Shown here: one piece after another, positions 46,580-56,914 of the stretch
Position numbering within the stretch: the stretch's first letter is position 1
How the letters are laid out: each line of letters begins with the position of its first letter
DNA from: Lingula anatina
Taxonomy: Eukaryota; Brachiopoda; Lingulata; Lingulida; Lingulidae
Direction: 5' to 3'
NCBI RefSeq assembly: GCF_001039355.2
Contig: NW_019775413.1
Coordinates: 728,123 to 792,122 of the forward strand
DNA: 64,000 nucleotides
Position numbers and translations under genes: made by a program
The notes under the pieces: generated by a model
Database searches by the model: none
The model's input: the letters and a program-made list of their open reading frames with translations, nothing else
Told to the model about the DNA's origin: nothing

Positions 46580-46668
46580 CCATGAGGTATGAAAAATTAA
46601 AAATAACTTTCCAAATACAGTGCATATGCTCCGTATCCCGAAAAATGCATTTCAAGATTTTAAATTAA
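46114..46668 (+). CDS. Transposon-borne fragment of an uncharacterised protein
   Basis: The first ~100 residues look like genuine protein (acidic, hydrophilic, with FAIKSYLADNPDIECG and KVKFCGDGTTISRN followed by NMCVMSFSVF). The rest of the frame runs through non-coding sequence and past the transposon's right end. GDGT-ISR-type segments of this kind occur, to my recollection, in uncharacterised marine-invertebrate proteins that are often repeated in genomes; I cannot verify this here. The function is unknown. It is probably an internal exon of the host transposon's protein. Confidence 0.4.
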   Translation: MSDACYHELTLLDNGLPKSYLIKQMRKEMNVICHVQRTPGPHDGAEIDVESEFIFAIKSYLADNPDIECGSRQSFKVKFCGDGTTISRNCNMCVMSFSVFSPRHPTISPSSPFWLLENLSQSLCAMPLLCYDWLVESREALLLRTRVSRECCAFLAMRYEKLKITFQIQCICSVSRKMHFKILN

Positions 46669-48060
46669 AAATACAAACCGCTTCCTTAATCTTATCCATT
46701 ATACAGGGAATAGTTTTATAAATATGTATTTCCCCGTTGCAGTTTATCTAATGTCCGGTGGATACAAGGATGTTGCATTTGCTGATTATGGCCCTGTATG
46801 GACAGTGCAGAAAAAGATGGCAGTGAAAGTCCTCAGGTAAACTGACTCAGTGCTCTGTACATAAATCCCCTTTACCGGTTATTATTGATTGTAAAGCTCC
46901 AATTATTGCAACAAAGCTCGACGTTTCTCCTTACACTCCTTAAATGCCTCAAATTCCGTTTATTGAAAATCGTGTAGACATGTATCACGAAAAGAAGAAA
47001 CATATGGTTACCATAAGACAAACACAACGGTTGAAATCCGCCTCCTCCTCCACACACACACAAGCAGATCATCCCCACTCCAGAAGCCATGCGTTACTCA
47101 AAAAGCAAAAATAATTTCCATTTTAGGTCATACGTCTTTAGCGGCAAATTAGATTGTTTGGCAAAGTCGGCATTCGAGGAGGTTGCCCCTTTGTTGGCAA
47201 AGCAGTCTGAACCCGTAGATGTCGATTTCTACATCAGTTTACTCATTTACAATATCATCTGTAGGTTTGCTTTTGGCAAGAGGTAAGCTATATATACTAT
47301 TGTTAACGCTTCTCGGTCGTTTAGTAATGTGTTCGTTATTTTGACCAATTTATTGAAACAACCTGTAGACCTGTAGTATATATGTACGTGCCTTTCTATT
47401 CACCCTTTTATAAATCGCACTTCACATTATTTTCTATCTCAAATAACTCTACGATGACGATTTAGTTAAGTGAGTCGCTTCACAGAGCATAAATCGCATC
47501 TAAACCAGTACGCGAACTACACGTCTGTAGAATAATAGGGGTTGTAACCCTTAGTACTTCCTATGTTCACTTGGTTTTCACACAATGGGCATTCATATAC
47601 CTCTAGGATGTTATGCTGCTTAAAAGTTCCTTCTCAGTGTGTTCCCTTATTGTAAAACCAAGACATTGCTATGATAGGGTGCATCGTTTATCTTGCCTTT
47701 AGTTATGAAATCGACGATCCAGAATTCGTGTGGCTAAGAAAAAGTTCTCAGAAAATATGACTGTTATATTTGGAAGTCGTCTGCCTGCTGACCTCATCCC
47801 ATTTCTTAAGCATGTCCCTATTCCGTCAACCCTCAGAGCAAAAAGAATTGCCAATGAGTTGAAAGATTTTCATAGACGAAAGTTAAAGGAACACGAAGCC
47901 ACTCTAAATCCAGGTAGGGGTGGATTTTATTTGCTATCATTAATCTAGAAGTCTATTCACAAATGTATGCTATAAAAGCACGTGTATTGGAAATTGGCCT
48001 TTTGTTGTTTTCATATGATAAAAAACATGCATTACCAAAGCCCTTTACACCGTATGTTGT

Positions 48061-48412
48061 TTTTAAGCAATTTAATTTGATATTTTACCCAGCAAACACA
48101 GGACCTGATCACAACGTTACCATAGCGTTTATATAACCAAAAATCCGTAATGGTCACGAGATCTGTTATTCACATAACCGCAAACAAACAACGTCGTATG
48201 TATATATATATAATAAATCTCCTTTTTATAATTTTNTTTTAAGCAATTTAATTTGATATTTTACCCAGCAAACACAGGACCTGATCACAACGTTACCATA
48301 GCGTTTATATAACCAAAAATCCGTAATGGTCACGAGATCTGTTATTCACATAACCGCAAACAAACAACGTCGTATGTATATATATATAATAAATCTCCTT
48401 TTTTATAATCTT
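48061..48412 (+). repeat. Redundant contig ends around N at 48236
   Basis: 48061-48235 is repeated as 48237-48412 almost base for base in intron 6 of copy B. The lone N between them marks a join of overlapping contigs, so the intron is probably about 175 bases shorter than shown. Confidence 0.82.
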
Positions 48413-50803
48413 ATTTCTTGTTAAAACACACGATCAGAAAACGTTAGAGACCTCACCGACCAACTGTTGTTAGCACGACAAGAGTATGGCAAAAGCATCG
48501 ATGGAGACGTTACGGAAGTTTTGACAGATGATCACATCATCCAGATAGTATCAAACACTTTTATCGGTAAGTAACCATGTTCTTTTGTGGAATAAGAATT
48601 AACGAGATCTCTACATATCTAACGACTCTAGTGTGTGGTTGCCATAATCGTTTTTTGAAATTTAAATCAAGCTAAATCCATCATTATGTACGACTAACGG
48701 AACCTCTCCCTCCCTGGATGCCAGAATTGTGTTTGGAAGTTAATTTATCCCGTCGCACAGTGAGTTGTATTCACCCAGGGCTTTAACGCATTCTTCCCCG
48801 ACAAAAATTTATAACCGCCAAAACCCACCCTCTAAACTATTTCCTCCCTCTGCATAAATGATTTTAATATCTGGATGCCAGCATCATTTGAAAACCTGCA
48901 CTGATTTCTGGTTGCCAGAAAGAAACAACAAAATGTTTTGCAAAACGCTTTGGCGTGTAATATCATATGTCACAGAAATATACAACAATATGAGTTTAAA
49001 ATTTTTAGATTTATACATATACGACAGTACATGTGCAATCAAACATATTATTTAAAATATGTTTCTTATACCGCATGGAACTCAAGACTGACAGACCAAT
49101 TTGTTTTATGTATGTCCGTGCATTTCAAACAAAATGACAGATGGAAATATAATAATAAAACAGCCAATTCAATTCTCTTTCATATTTCACCCGGTTGCAA
49201 ATGGCCGTGGGAATATCCGCATTTTTGTTTTGTCAATCTTTTTTTTAAGTAATTATGTTCTGCGGTTGTATCTAGGCGGGACACTTTCATCAACAGAAAC
49301 ATTCAAATGGGTTCTTCTGTACGTAGCAGACAAACCAGACGTGCAAGAGAAGATGCATCAGGAGATTATAGACGTCTTTGGTAAGATTATACCTCTCTCA
49401 AAAAAGTACAATTTTAGTATCTTATAGTATTCATATTAAAGCACTGGACACATAAAACTGGTCAATAAACAATTAACTGCTATAGGAATAATTGTTTTAT
49501 AGACATTGTCTTACTAAATTGATCAATATACTGGCATGTTATCTTCATATTGTATTCAGTAAAAACGTTTGGCATGGAGAAAATGTCACGTTATTATTAT
49601 TATTATTATTATTATTATTTCAGAACATACATATATTGCATTGCATATACTTATCTGGTAATAATTTAGAAAGCCATCATTTCACGCATTTTGTCGGCCA
49701 AAATTATAAATCAGACAAACTCACATATTATTATTTTTAATTCAGACGTGAACGACCTCCATCAAAGCAAGGCGAGGCTGAAATACTGGGAGGCGGTTTT
49801 TAAAGAGACATTGAGACTTCGTCCGGCTGGACCATGTGCCATATTCCACATAAAGCACTGCTTGACACGAAACTTGGTAACTGAGAGCCTTAATTTTCAT
49901 TAATTAAAAAGAAGAAATCACAAATAGTTACTATTTTACTTTTTTAATATGTACAGGTATCTCGACAACACATCAGTGAGTGAGATGAATAATTCTTGTG
50001 AAAAGATTATTACAATTCTGATAAAGTCTCAAAATACCGTTTCAAAGCACTTTTAAACAAATTAATGTTTATCTTTACAACGCATTTAAACCAGGTGGGT
50101 ATGATATTCCAAAGGGCACAGTCGTTTATCCAAACTTATGGGTGATTCATTTTGACCCAAGGAAATGGGAGTCACCAGAAGAATTTAAACCAGAGAGATT
50201 TCTGACGAAAGATGGCGCATTGAAGCAAATTGACCCTAAAATATGGCTGCCTTTCTCTGCTGGGAAAAGGAAGTGTCTTGGCGAAGCTGTTGCTAGATCG
50301 AACTTGTTAATCTCCATAGTAAGTTCTAGTTATGTTCTTGTTTGCTTTCTTTGAAAAGATATAGTTTGCACATAAGATAAATGAAATAATGGAGATGGCG
50401 CCTAGTAAAAATCGTTTTCATTAATGATATTTTTCATTAACTTCTTTGCTCGACCACGTTACAGGAGAAAGGTTTATCTTGCAGTGTCTATATGCCTGTT
50501 TTGATAATCAATATTTTCCTTAACTGAGAGCTACACATAGGGTTTACCGAGGCAATCATGTCCGAATATTTTTATAATTTTTTACGTACTGGTATTGATA
50601 GGTGTGATTGTCAACCAAATGATAACTTTACATATTGAATTATATTTTCTGTAAAATGGTTTTCACCTTTTTTACAGGCCATGTTTTTCCGTCAGTTTAA
50701 AGTAGCCGTGCCTCCTGGACGGAAACTGGACCTTGAACCGGACATGTACCAATTTGATTGCATATCAAAGCCTCAGAAAATTGTAATTGAGTCTAGAAAA
50801 TAG

Positions 50804-51859
50804 GAAAACTTTGAATATAATTCTCATATGGTTACCAGTTTCCGCACATCGGGTTCAGTTGTATTCATTTTCCTACTGTACAGGACCAGATTTCCACAGA
50901 ACTGCATATAAACTCACATATTTATTGTACATGTCCTTATTGGACTTGTAAATTTAAATGCCAGCACTAGTGGTTTTGGGTACACACGTACATTTAACCT
51001 TTCGTTTGACTCCGATATGTTTTGAGATATTTAACCGTGGCTGTTGTGAAATGATTATTACAATTCTGATAAATTCTCAAAATACCGTTATTTTACTTTT
51101 CACCAAAATAATTTAGCAAGCACTAAACACAACTTATTGTGTATTTTTATGAAACAACGATGAAGGTGGTTACTGGTAGGGTTTATGTTAGTTAAAAAAC
51201 TAAACCTTAAGTTTTTCATGAATCTATTCCTTCAAAAATGCAACAATCATTTTGCTGATTGAAAACAGTGTGCTTCAATCACTTCTAGAATGATGAATGT
51301 TCGTAAACCAATGAATCACTAGCCTTTTGAGATAGTACATAACACTTTTGCCAATCCATTTTAGGTGTGAGGCGCAGCGCTAGGTGTTAAATATTCAGAT
51401 GAGTACAAATGTATTTGTTATCATTATAAACAGTTGTGTGATGTGAAACGTGAATTCAATAAAGCATTGTATAATGCCGCGTCACACATATATATATTGC
51501 TGATTCAATATTGCTTGGTTTTATTTGTCAAACATCATTAGGAACAACACTTAATTGTCTAAAGCCAAACTATACTTTAAAGCTATATAAGTACGTCGGT
51601 CATACATGCCCATACATGTATACCTTTGTATCTATCCCGTACACATATTAATTACTTGCATAGCACAGATAATCAATCATCTATTTCTGTATGACCTAAT
51701 TTTTGACCTGTTAAGTGAGAAGATCGATTTCGAAGGTGCGTACGGAATGCACAGGTTCCTGTCAATAGAGGTTACATGATAAACCGATTTTTATTTTTAT
51801 TTTTCTCTAAATCTCATATTTCTCTTCAATAATTAGCTACATCTTATCATATAATTACG
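50804..51859. other. 3' flank of copy B
   Basis: Diverged copy of the flank after copy A (ACTGTACAGGACCAGATTT is shared at about 40955 and 50874). AATAAA near 51460 is a candidate poly-A signal. No gene seen. Confidence 0.5.
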
Positions 51860-53398
51860 CAGTAAACGGACGCATTCAACACATTAGGTAACATTTTGAA
51901 AAGTAAGCTGGGACTATAGTGTTGCTGGGACTAGCCTGTAAACTCATGCATTGTTGGAATCTTGCCCTGAATAGTACTTGTTTCTTTTAACTGGCGTCAA
52001 ACAGAATTTTTGAATAGGTTATAGTTATTTCAATACTTATTTACTTACAGTAAAAAAACGCATCAGAAAACGTTCTTGTACTTTTTTTACCGAGAATTGA
52101 TCCCAACCATATAAACGAGTACAAATGCACTTGTTGGTCACAAAAGAGTGGGATGGCCACTCGGATGTTTAAGATATCTACTCCAGTGATTTTGTTATCA
52201 GCTGTTACAAATTCATGTGTTTTCCCCGTCTCGTGGTTGGTGTGAATTTAAGGTACAACAACTGTTTGTATGAAATCCATATTTCACAATAAGTACTGTA
52301 CACTGTTAACACCTCACTGAAATATTTAAAAATTTCATTTTACCACCAAAACGGCAGTTACCACAATTATTCTGGAATTTGTGCTTGCCATCACGTTACG
52401 TGGTCTCCTTAGATGGCTTAACTTTTAAACAATCTCTTAAGAGAATATCACAAAAAAAAAAAAAAAAAAAAAAACGTTTTAGAAAAAAAAAACGGAAACT
52501 AACTTTGAATGTCGGAATGGATTCATAAACCATTGGTGAGTTTTAGAAAAATTGTCCTTCACCTAAGGAAAATCCATTTTTTACCAAAATGAACAGTTGT
52601 TATCTGTTTAATAAAAAATAATTCAAAGAAAGGTTTAGGTCAACTTGATATATTTCCCTACATTTATTTTAGTTTAGTCTAAACATTTAATGAACACACG
52701 CAAAGGTAGACATATTCTAATATCAAAATATTTTTCAATCAGGTCATTGGGCAGATATAGGTATTTTTGTATTTTTAGGAAACATGGACACGTTTAGCGT
52801 GTTACTCTGGCCTAATGTTCAGACCGCATTGGTCGGCACAGCCTGCCGCCAGGCCCTCCACAGTTACCAATATTGTGGAATTACTTTGGTGAGTTCCAAA
52901 TTGATTTTTTAAATCATCATTGTTTTCTTTATTGTCATTTTAATACTTTAAATACGCTTAAATCCAGACAGTGATACAGCGTTTTCACTGATGTCTTTGT
53001 GGTAATGTATTTTTGAATAAGAAACGCTGCCCTATTTCACAAAGACCACGAATATCACGACTCGCAAGGAATTGCCAAATTTCAGGATTCTTAGTTGGAT
53101 CGTAATCAGTTTGTGATTGATCAAAAATTGCAAGAACTGACTACGAATATATACAAGTGCGAAGCTGTTAAGGACTTCACAAACTGATTACGATACAACG
53201 ATTCAACCACGAATCCTGAAATTTGTCGATTCGTGGTCTGTGTGAAAAAGGGACAATAAAGCTAAATGGGAGCCGACTTCTATTGCTTTGCCCATAATAG
53301 TCACAAATTAGCGTAAATGATAAATACTTTAGCAATATGATATTTATGTATTAGCCATTTTATTTCAGCATTTTCGAAAGATTCGCGAGGTCACACAA
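51860..53398 (+). pseudogene. Cytochrome P450 copy C, truncated stub
   Basis: The upstream segment (51860-52780) is shared with copy B. Exon 1 remnant 52784-52888 keeps the start ([19 protein letters not shown]) and the GTGAG donor but has lost 46 bases between two CACA tetramers, removing the membrane anchor and shifting the proline hinge out of frame. Exon 2 remnant 53369-53398 begins after a good acceptor (TTTATTTCAG) and stops after GATTCGCGA, where unrelated sequence starts. Exons 3-11 are absent. Intron 1 carries a private foldback element at 53030-53252. Confidence 0.85.
53030..53252. mobile_element. Foldback MITE in intron 1 of copy C
   Basis: Nearly the whole 223-base element folds on itself: CCCTATTTCACAAAGACCAC pairs with GTGGTCTGTGTGAAAAAGGG, and inner words such as ATCGTAATCAGTTTGTGA pair with TCACAAACTGATTACGAT. 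The same intron in copies B and D lacks it. No coding capacity. Confidence 0.8.
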
Positions 53399-53929
53399 TG
53401 ATTCTATATCATGTGACCCAATTTTAGGAAAAGTAGATCAGGTCAAGGTCAACCTATTGCAAAATATGCTCCAGGAGGATGACACTCGGCAGGTGGTAAA
53501 CCAGATGTCACAGAGCCACAAAGATGATGTAAAAACTTGCCCTAGATATCTATCCAGTGCAGTCACTAATAATATTGACTATTGACTAATTATTTTTTTA
53601 TTATAGATTTTTAAATATTAATAATTTCACAGAAATAGTGTCTTTGTCAATTTCTCCATGAAATATTGATTTTTTGTGATAACATGCTTTAGTAAACTAC
53701 CCCAAACATACACCCAACACCCCCAAATTAAATGTCAAATTTGACCTTGACCTTCATTTTCAAGGTCATTCGGCTATTTCATGGAGAAATATTGAAGTGG
53801 GCTAAAAGTGATGGTTTGTTGACCCCCCCCCCCCCCAATTCGCACATGCTCATGGGGTCAAATTTAACTCATAACCTTCACATGACCTTGTAAGAGCATT
53901 TCCACGCCTATTTTGCAGGGCAATCCTCC
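53399..53929. other. Sequence replacing the rest of copy C
   Basis: Starts abruptly inside exon 2. Contains repeated AAGGTCA/TGACCTTGA words (for example ACCTTGACCTTCATTTTCAA near 53740) and a C run at 53824-53837. No gene seen; the breakpoint at 53398 is a deletion or insertion edge. Confidence 0.5.
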
Positions 53930-54545
53930 GCCACTGGCTTCAGCCAGTTGCAGTCTAGTTTTCATTGCTATTCCTTGGGAACTTCAGTTCCTGTTCTTGT
54001 GAATCCATAACACTTGATAGCCACGTATATGTTTAACAGCAAAACGATCATAATTGTATATAGATTTATATTTTATAATAGATCTATACACAGCTACCAG
54101 CATATTTCGTTGACATCCAGAAATAAATGAAAATAAAAATAAATGATGCAATGAATAGTATCTTACTTCGTAAAACATAATTCAAACAACAAAACTCTAC
54201 ATACTACAAACGCAAGCAATAAAAAGCATAAAGGCACAGATTCATAAAATGCAACCAAAATTATAACATAAAGCTGAATGTATGACTCATTTTTTTGATT
54301 GCCATGAAATGTGGTGAAAACGGTTGATATTTTAAAGAATTAATTAATATTAGGTGTCTATCAAATATTAATTAATCATCCTACCGGCATGTATTAGTCA
54401 ATTAATTAAATAATAAATTGGTCGGTTTGTTAATTAATGTATTTATCTATTACATTTTTTGCTACAAAGTTCCAGCCCATTTTTAAACTAACATACTTGA
54501 TATATCTTTAAAAAATCAAAAATCCCTACCTAAAATACAAAATGG
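53930..54545. repeat. Dispersed repeat R, copy 5
   Basis: Collinear with 25255-25770 and 31840-32480 (AATGATGCAATGAATAG, CAAACGCAAGCAATAAAA, AATGCAACCAAAATTATAA), ending at a TAAAATACAAAATGGC boundary. Confidence 0.65.
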
Positions 54546-54677
54546 CTTTATTAAATAACTTCTTAATTGATATATACCTCGCCTACCGATTGATAAAGGA
54601 CACCAGCCTAGGAAAAGTAATAAAAATGTGTTTGTTAACTACCTCTCTAATAATGAGCAATACAGTGAAGGATAGTA

Positions 54678-55720
54678 ATTTGTCATCCCGTGCTATATTT
54701 CCAGTGGTTTATACATTAAAACCTCATAGTACCAAACAGGTACATGTAGTTGGTTGTTGTTGCCGACAGGCAGTGTCAATTAAGTCTCATCTAACGCAAT
54801 ACTGCACGCGTGGCATAGCGCGATTTGAGTTGAGCTGGGCCCCGTAACTCTATAGTCTCGAACATTGCGACCGAGCTCAAGCGTCTGGATTCCATAACTT
54901 GCCCATACTCGCCCCATATAATACACTGTAGCCTTTATGTGATATCGCTATTCGCAATACGCGTTGCTTTCGAGTTACATGGTCTTGGTCTACCAACGGC
55001 TTTATTGCTCAACTCCATGAGAAACATCAGATCCGACTGCTATCATGCAGTACTATTAAATATTTCACCCTTGGTACAACCTCTGAGCTAGTGCTGAGTG
55101 CCAAGCGGTAAGACACCGCCGTTTATGACGAAATGGCATTACCCCGGGTCGACAGAGTCGANATTTGTCATCCCGTGCTATATTTCCAGTGGTTTATACA
55201 TTAAAACCTCATAGTACCAAACAGGTACATGTAGTTGGTTGTTGTTGCCGACAGGCAGTGTCAATTAAGTCTCATCTAACGCAATACTGCACGCGTGGCA
55301 TAGCGCGATTTGAGTTGAGCTGGGCCCCGTAACTCTATAGTCTCGAACATTGCGACCGAGCTCAAGCGTCTGGATTCCATAACTTGCCCATACTCGCCCC
55401 ATATAATACACTGTAGCCTTTATGTGATATCGCTATTCGCAATACGCGTTGCTTTCGAGTTACATGGTCTTGGTCTACCAACGGCTTTATTGCTCAACTC
55501 CATGAGAAACATCAGATCCGACTGCTATCATGCAGTACTATTAAATATTTCACCCTTGGTACAACCTCTGAGCTAGTGCTGAGTGCCAAGCGGTAAGAAA
55601 CCGCCGTTTATGACGAAATGGCATGACCCCGGGTCGACAGAGTCCAAATCACGCCCTTCCGCTCCGAATGCAGAGACTCTGATCAAAAGGCCATCCAGTT
55701 AGATGCATACGATTTTTCAT
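54678..55720 (-). repeat. tRNA-derived SINE-like repeat, copy 2, duplicated across the N at 55162
   Basis: 54678-55161 and 55163-55650 are nearly identical and separated by one N, so one is probably redundant assembly. The minus strand starts near 55700 with CTGGATGGCCTTTTGATCAG, then CTCTGCATTCGGAGCGG and a B-box-like GATTTGGACTC near 55650. The rest of the body matches 32550-33020 at moderate identity. Confidence 0.6.
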
Positions 55721-56914
55721 AAGGATAATCAATTGCAGGCGACTCCAGCTTATATATGTTGTTTTTTTTTGTATTAATTTAAAAATTTACATTGCTTTTG
55801 TTTTTTCATGGTGTTCTTGTTTATAAAAATTAAAGAAATGCCGCATTATTCTTGTGTATTTGTTTGCACAGAAGAGCAAATACGCACAATGGAGGTAGTG
55901 GCAACTTAACTGTCTGGCATGCTGTTTTAAGCTTCAAAAGTGTGTTCATCGTGATCGTTTATGATATTAATAGATCCAGTGTTTCTTAACCATTAAGTGT
56001 TAAAGGTCAAAATCGGATAAAGAAGTAGTTTGATTTTTGCTCTAATTTATTTGTATTTATTTATTCATTTATTGGGGTAAGATAGAGTTTTAGGACTATT
56101 TTACTCCACAATAATTATCTATACTGCTCCAAGTAGGCCCTCTTCTTAAGGGAGCAATAAAATGTATATATTTTAGCAATATAATTATTAAGATACATAT
56201 AGCAACCCACTGAGCGAACGCTTTTAAAGCATGAGATAACCGTTTTGAACTGTAAACTGGGACTAGAACTGCTGAGAACAACATGCTAACACATTCCCAT
56301 TGATATCCTTGACCTCGATCACGAGCAAGTTGCCTGCTACTTCGTTGGTCAAAGTCATCGGTTGGTTTGACGGATTTGTCTCACCATAATTCCCTGGAAT
56401 TCAAGATAATATTAATTAATTAATTTATTTATTTATTTGTTTATTTGGGTCAGATTAAGGTATCTACATCTGCACCAAGTACGCGCTACTCATAACGGAA
56501 CAATAGAATGCATATTTTAGCAATAAAAGTATTAAAATACATTTAACAACCAATTGAGCGTACGATTTCAAAACATGAAATAGAAATTGGGAAATGTAAG
56601 CTGGGACTACAACTGCTGGGAACAACCTGCTAACACGTGCCCGGTTGATATCCTTGACCTCGATCACGAGCAAGTTGCCTGCTATTTAGGTTACCTATGT
56701 GCATGTGTCAACCGAATGATTCGCAGTAGTCCCAGGGCATTAGAACATATGGAGAAGAAGCGTTGATGCAGAGGCTGAATTTCTGTCTTCAGGATAAGGA
56801 AAAAAGGTATTCAAAGGGTTTTTAATAGTAGTGTTATTGTTCTTAACCCATTAAAGTAATCTGTGGATCGTCAAGAAAATCGGCACTGTATATTATCTTG
56901 GGTTGAATGAAAAG

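Larger units (their letters stand above)
43982..50803 (+). pseudogene. Cytochrome P450 copy B (clan 2), full exon set with two frameshifts
   Basis: Eleven coding exons: 43982-44132, 44419-44499, 44864-44968, 46743-46836, 47127-47282, 47703-47913, 48438-48566, 49276-49380, 49746-49876, 50095-50318, 50678-50803. Order of motifs: anchor LVGTFVFLLAMAYL, hinge [14 protein letters not shown]-helix WTVQKK, helix I split over exons 7-8 (NTFIG/GTLSSTETFKW), K-helix KETLRLRP, PERF and heme loop PFSAGKRKCLGEAVA with the axial Cys, then a stop at 50801-50803. About 490 residues, usual for the family. Damage: exon 6 lacks one base near 47739 relative to copy A, giving a TGA at 47758-47760; exon 9 has two extra bases near 49840, altering the stretch after PAGPCA and the phase into exon 10. 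All donors and acceptors are canonical. Both indels could be consensus errors, in which case this would be a functional gene. Confidence 0.85.

Noticed and set aside
47730-47948. Separate small gene starting inside P450 copy B exon 6
   Set aside because: It is the shifted frame of exon 6 after the one-base deletion.
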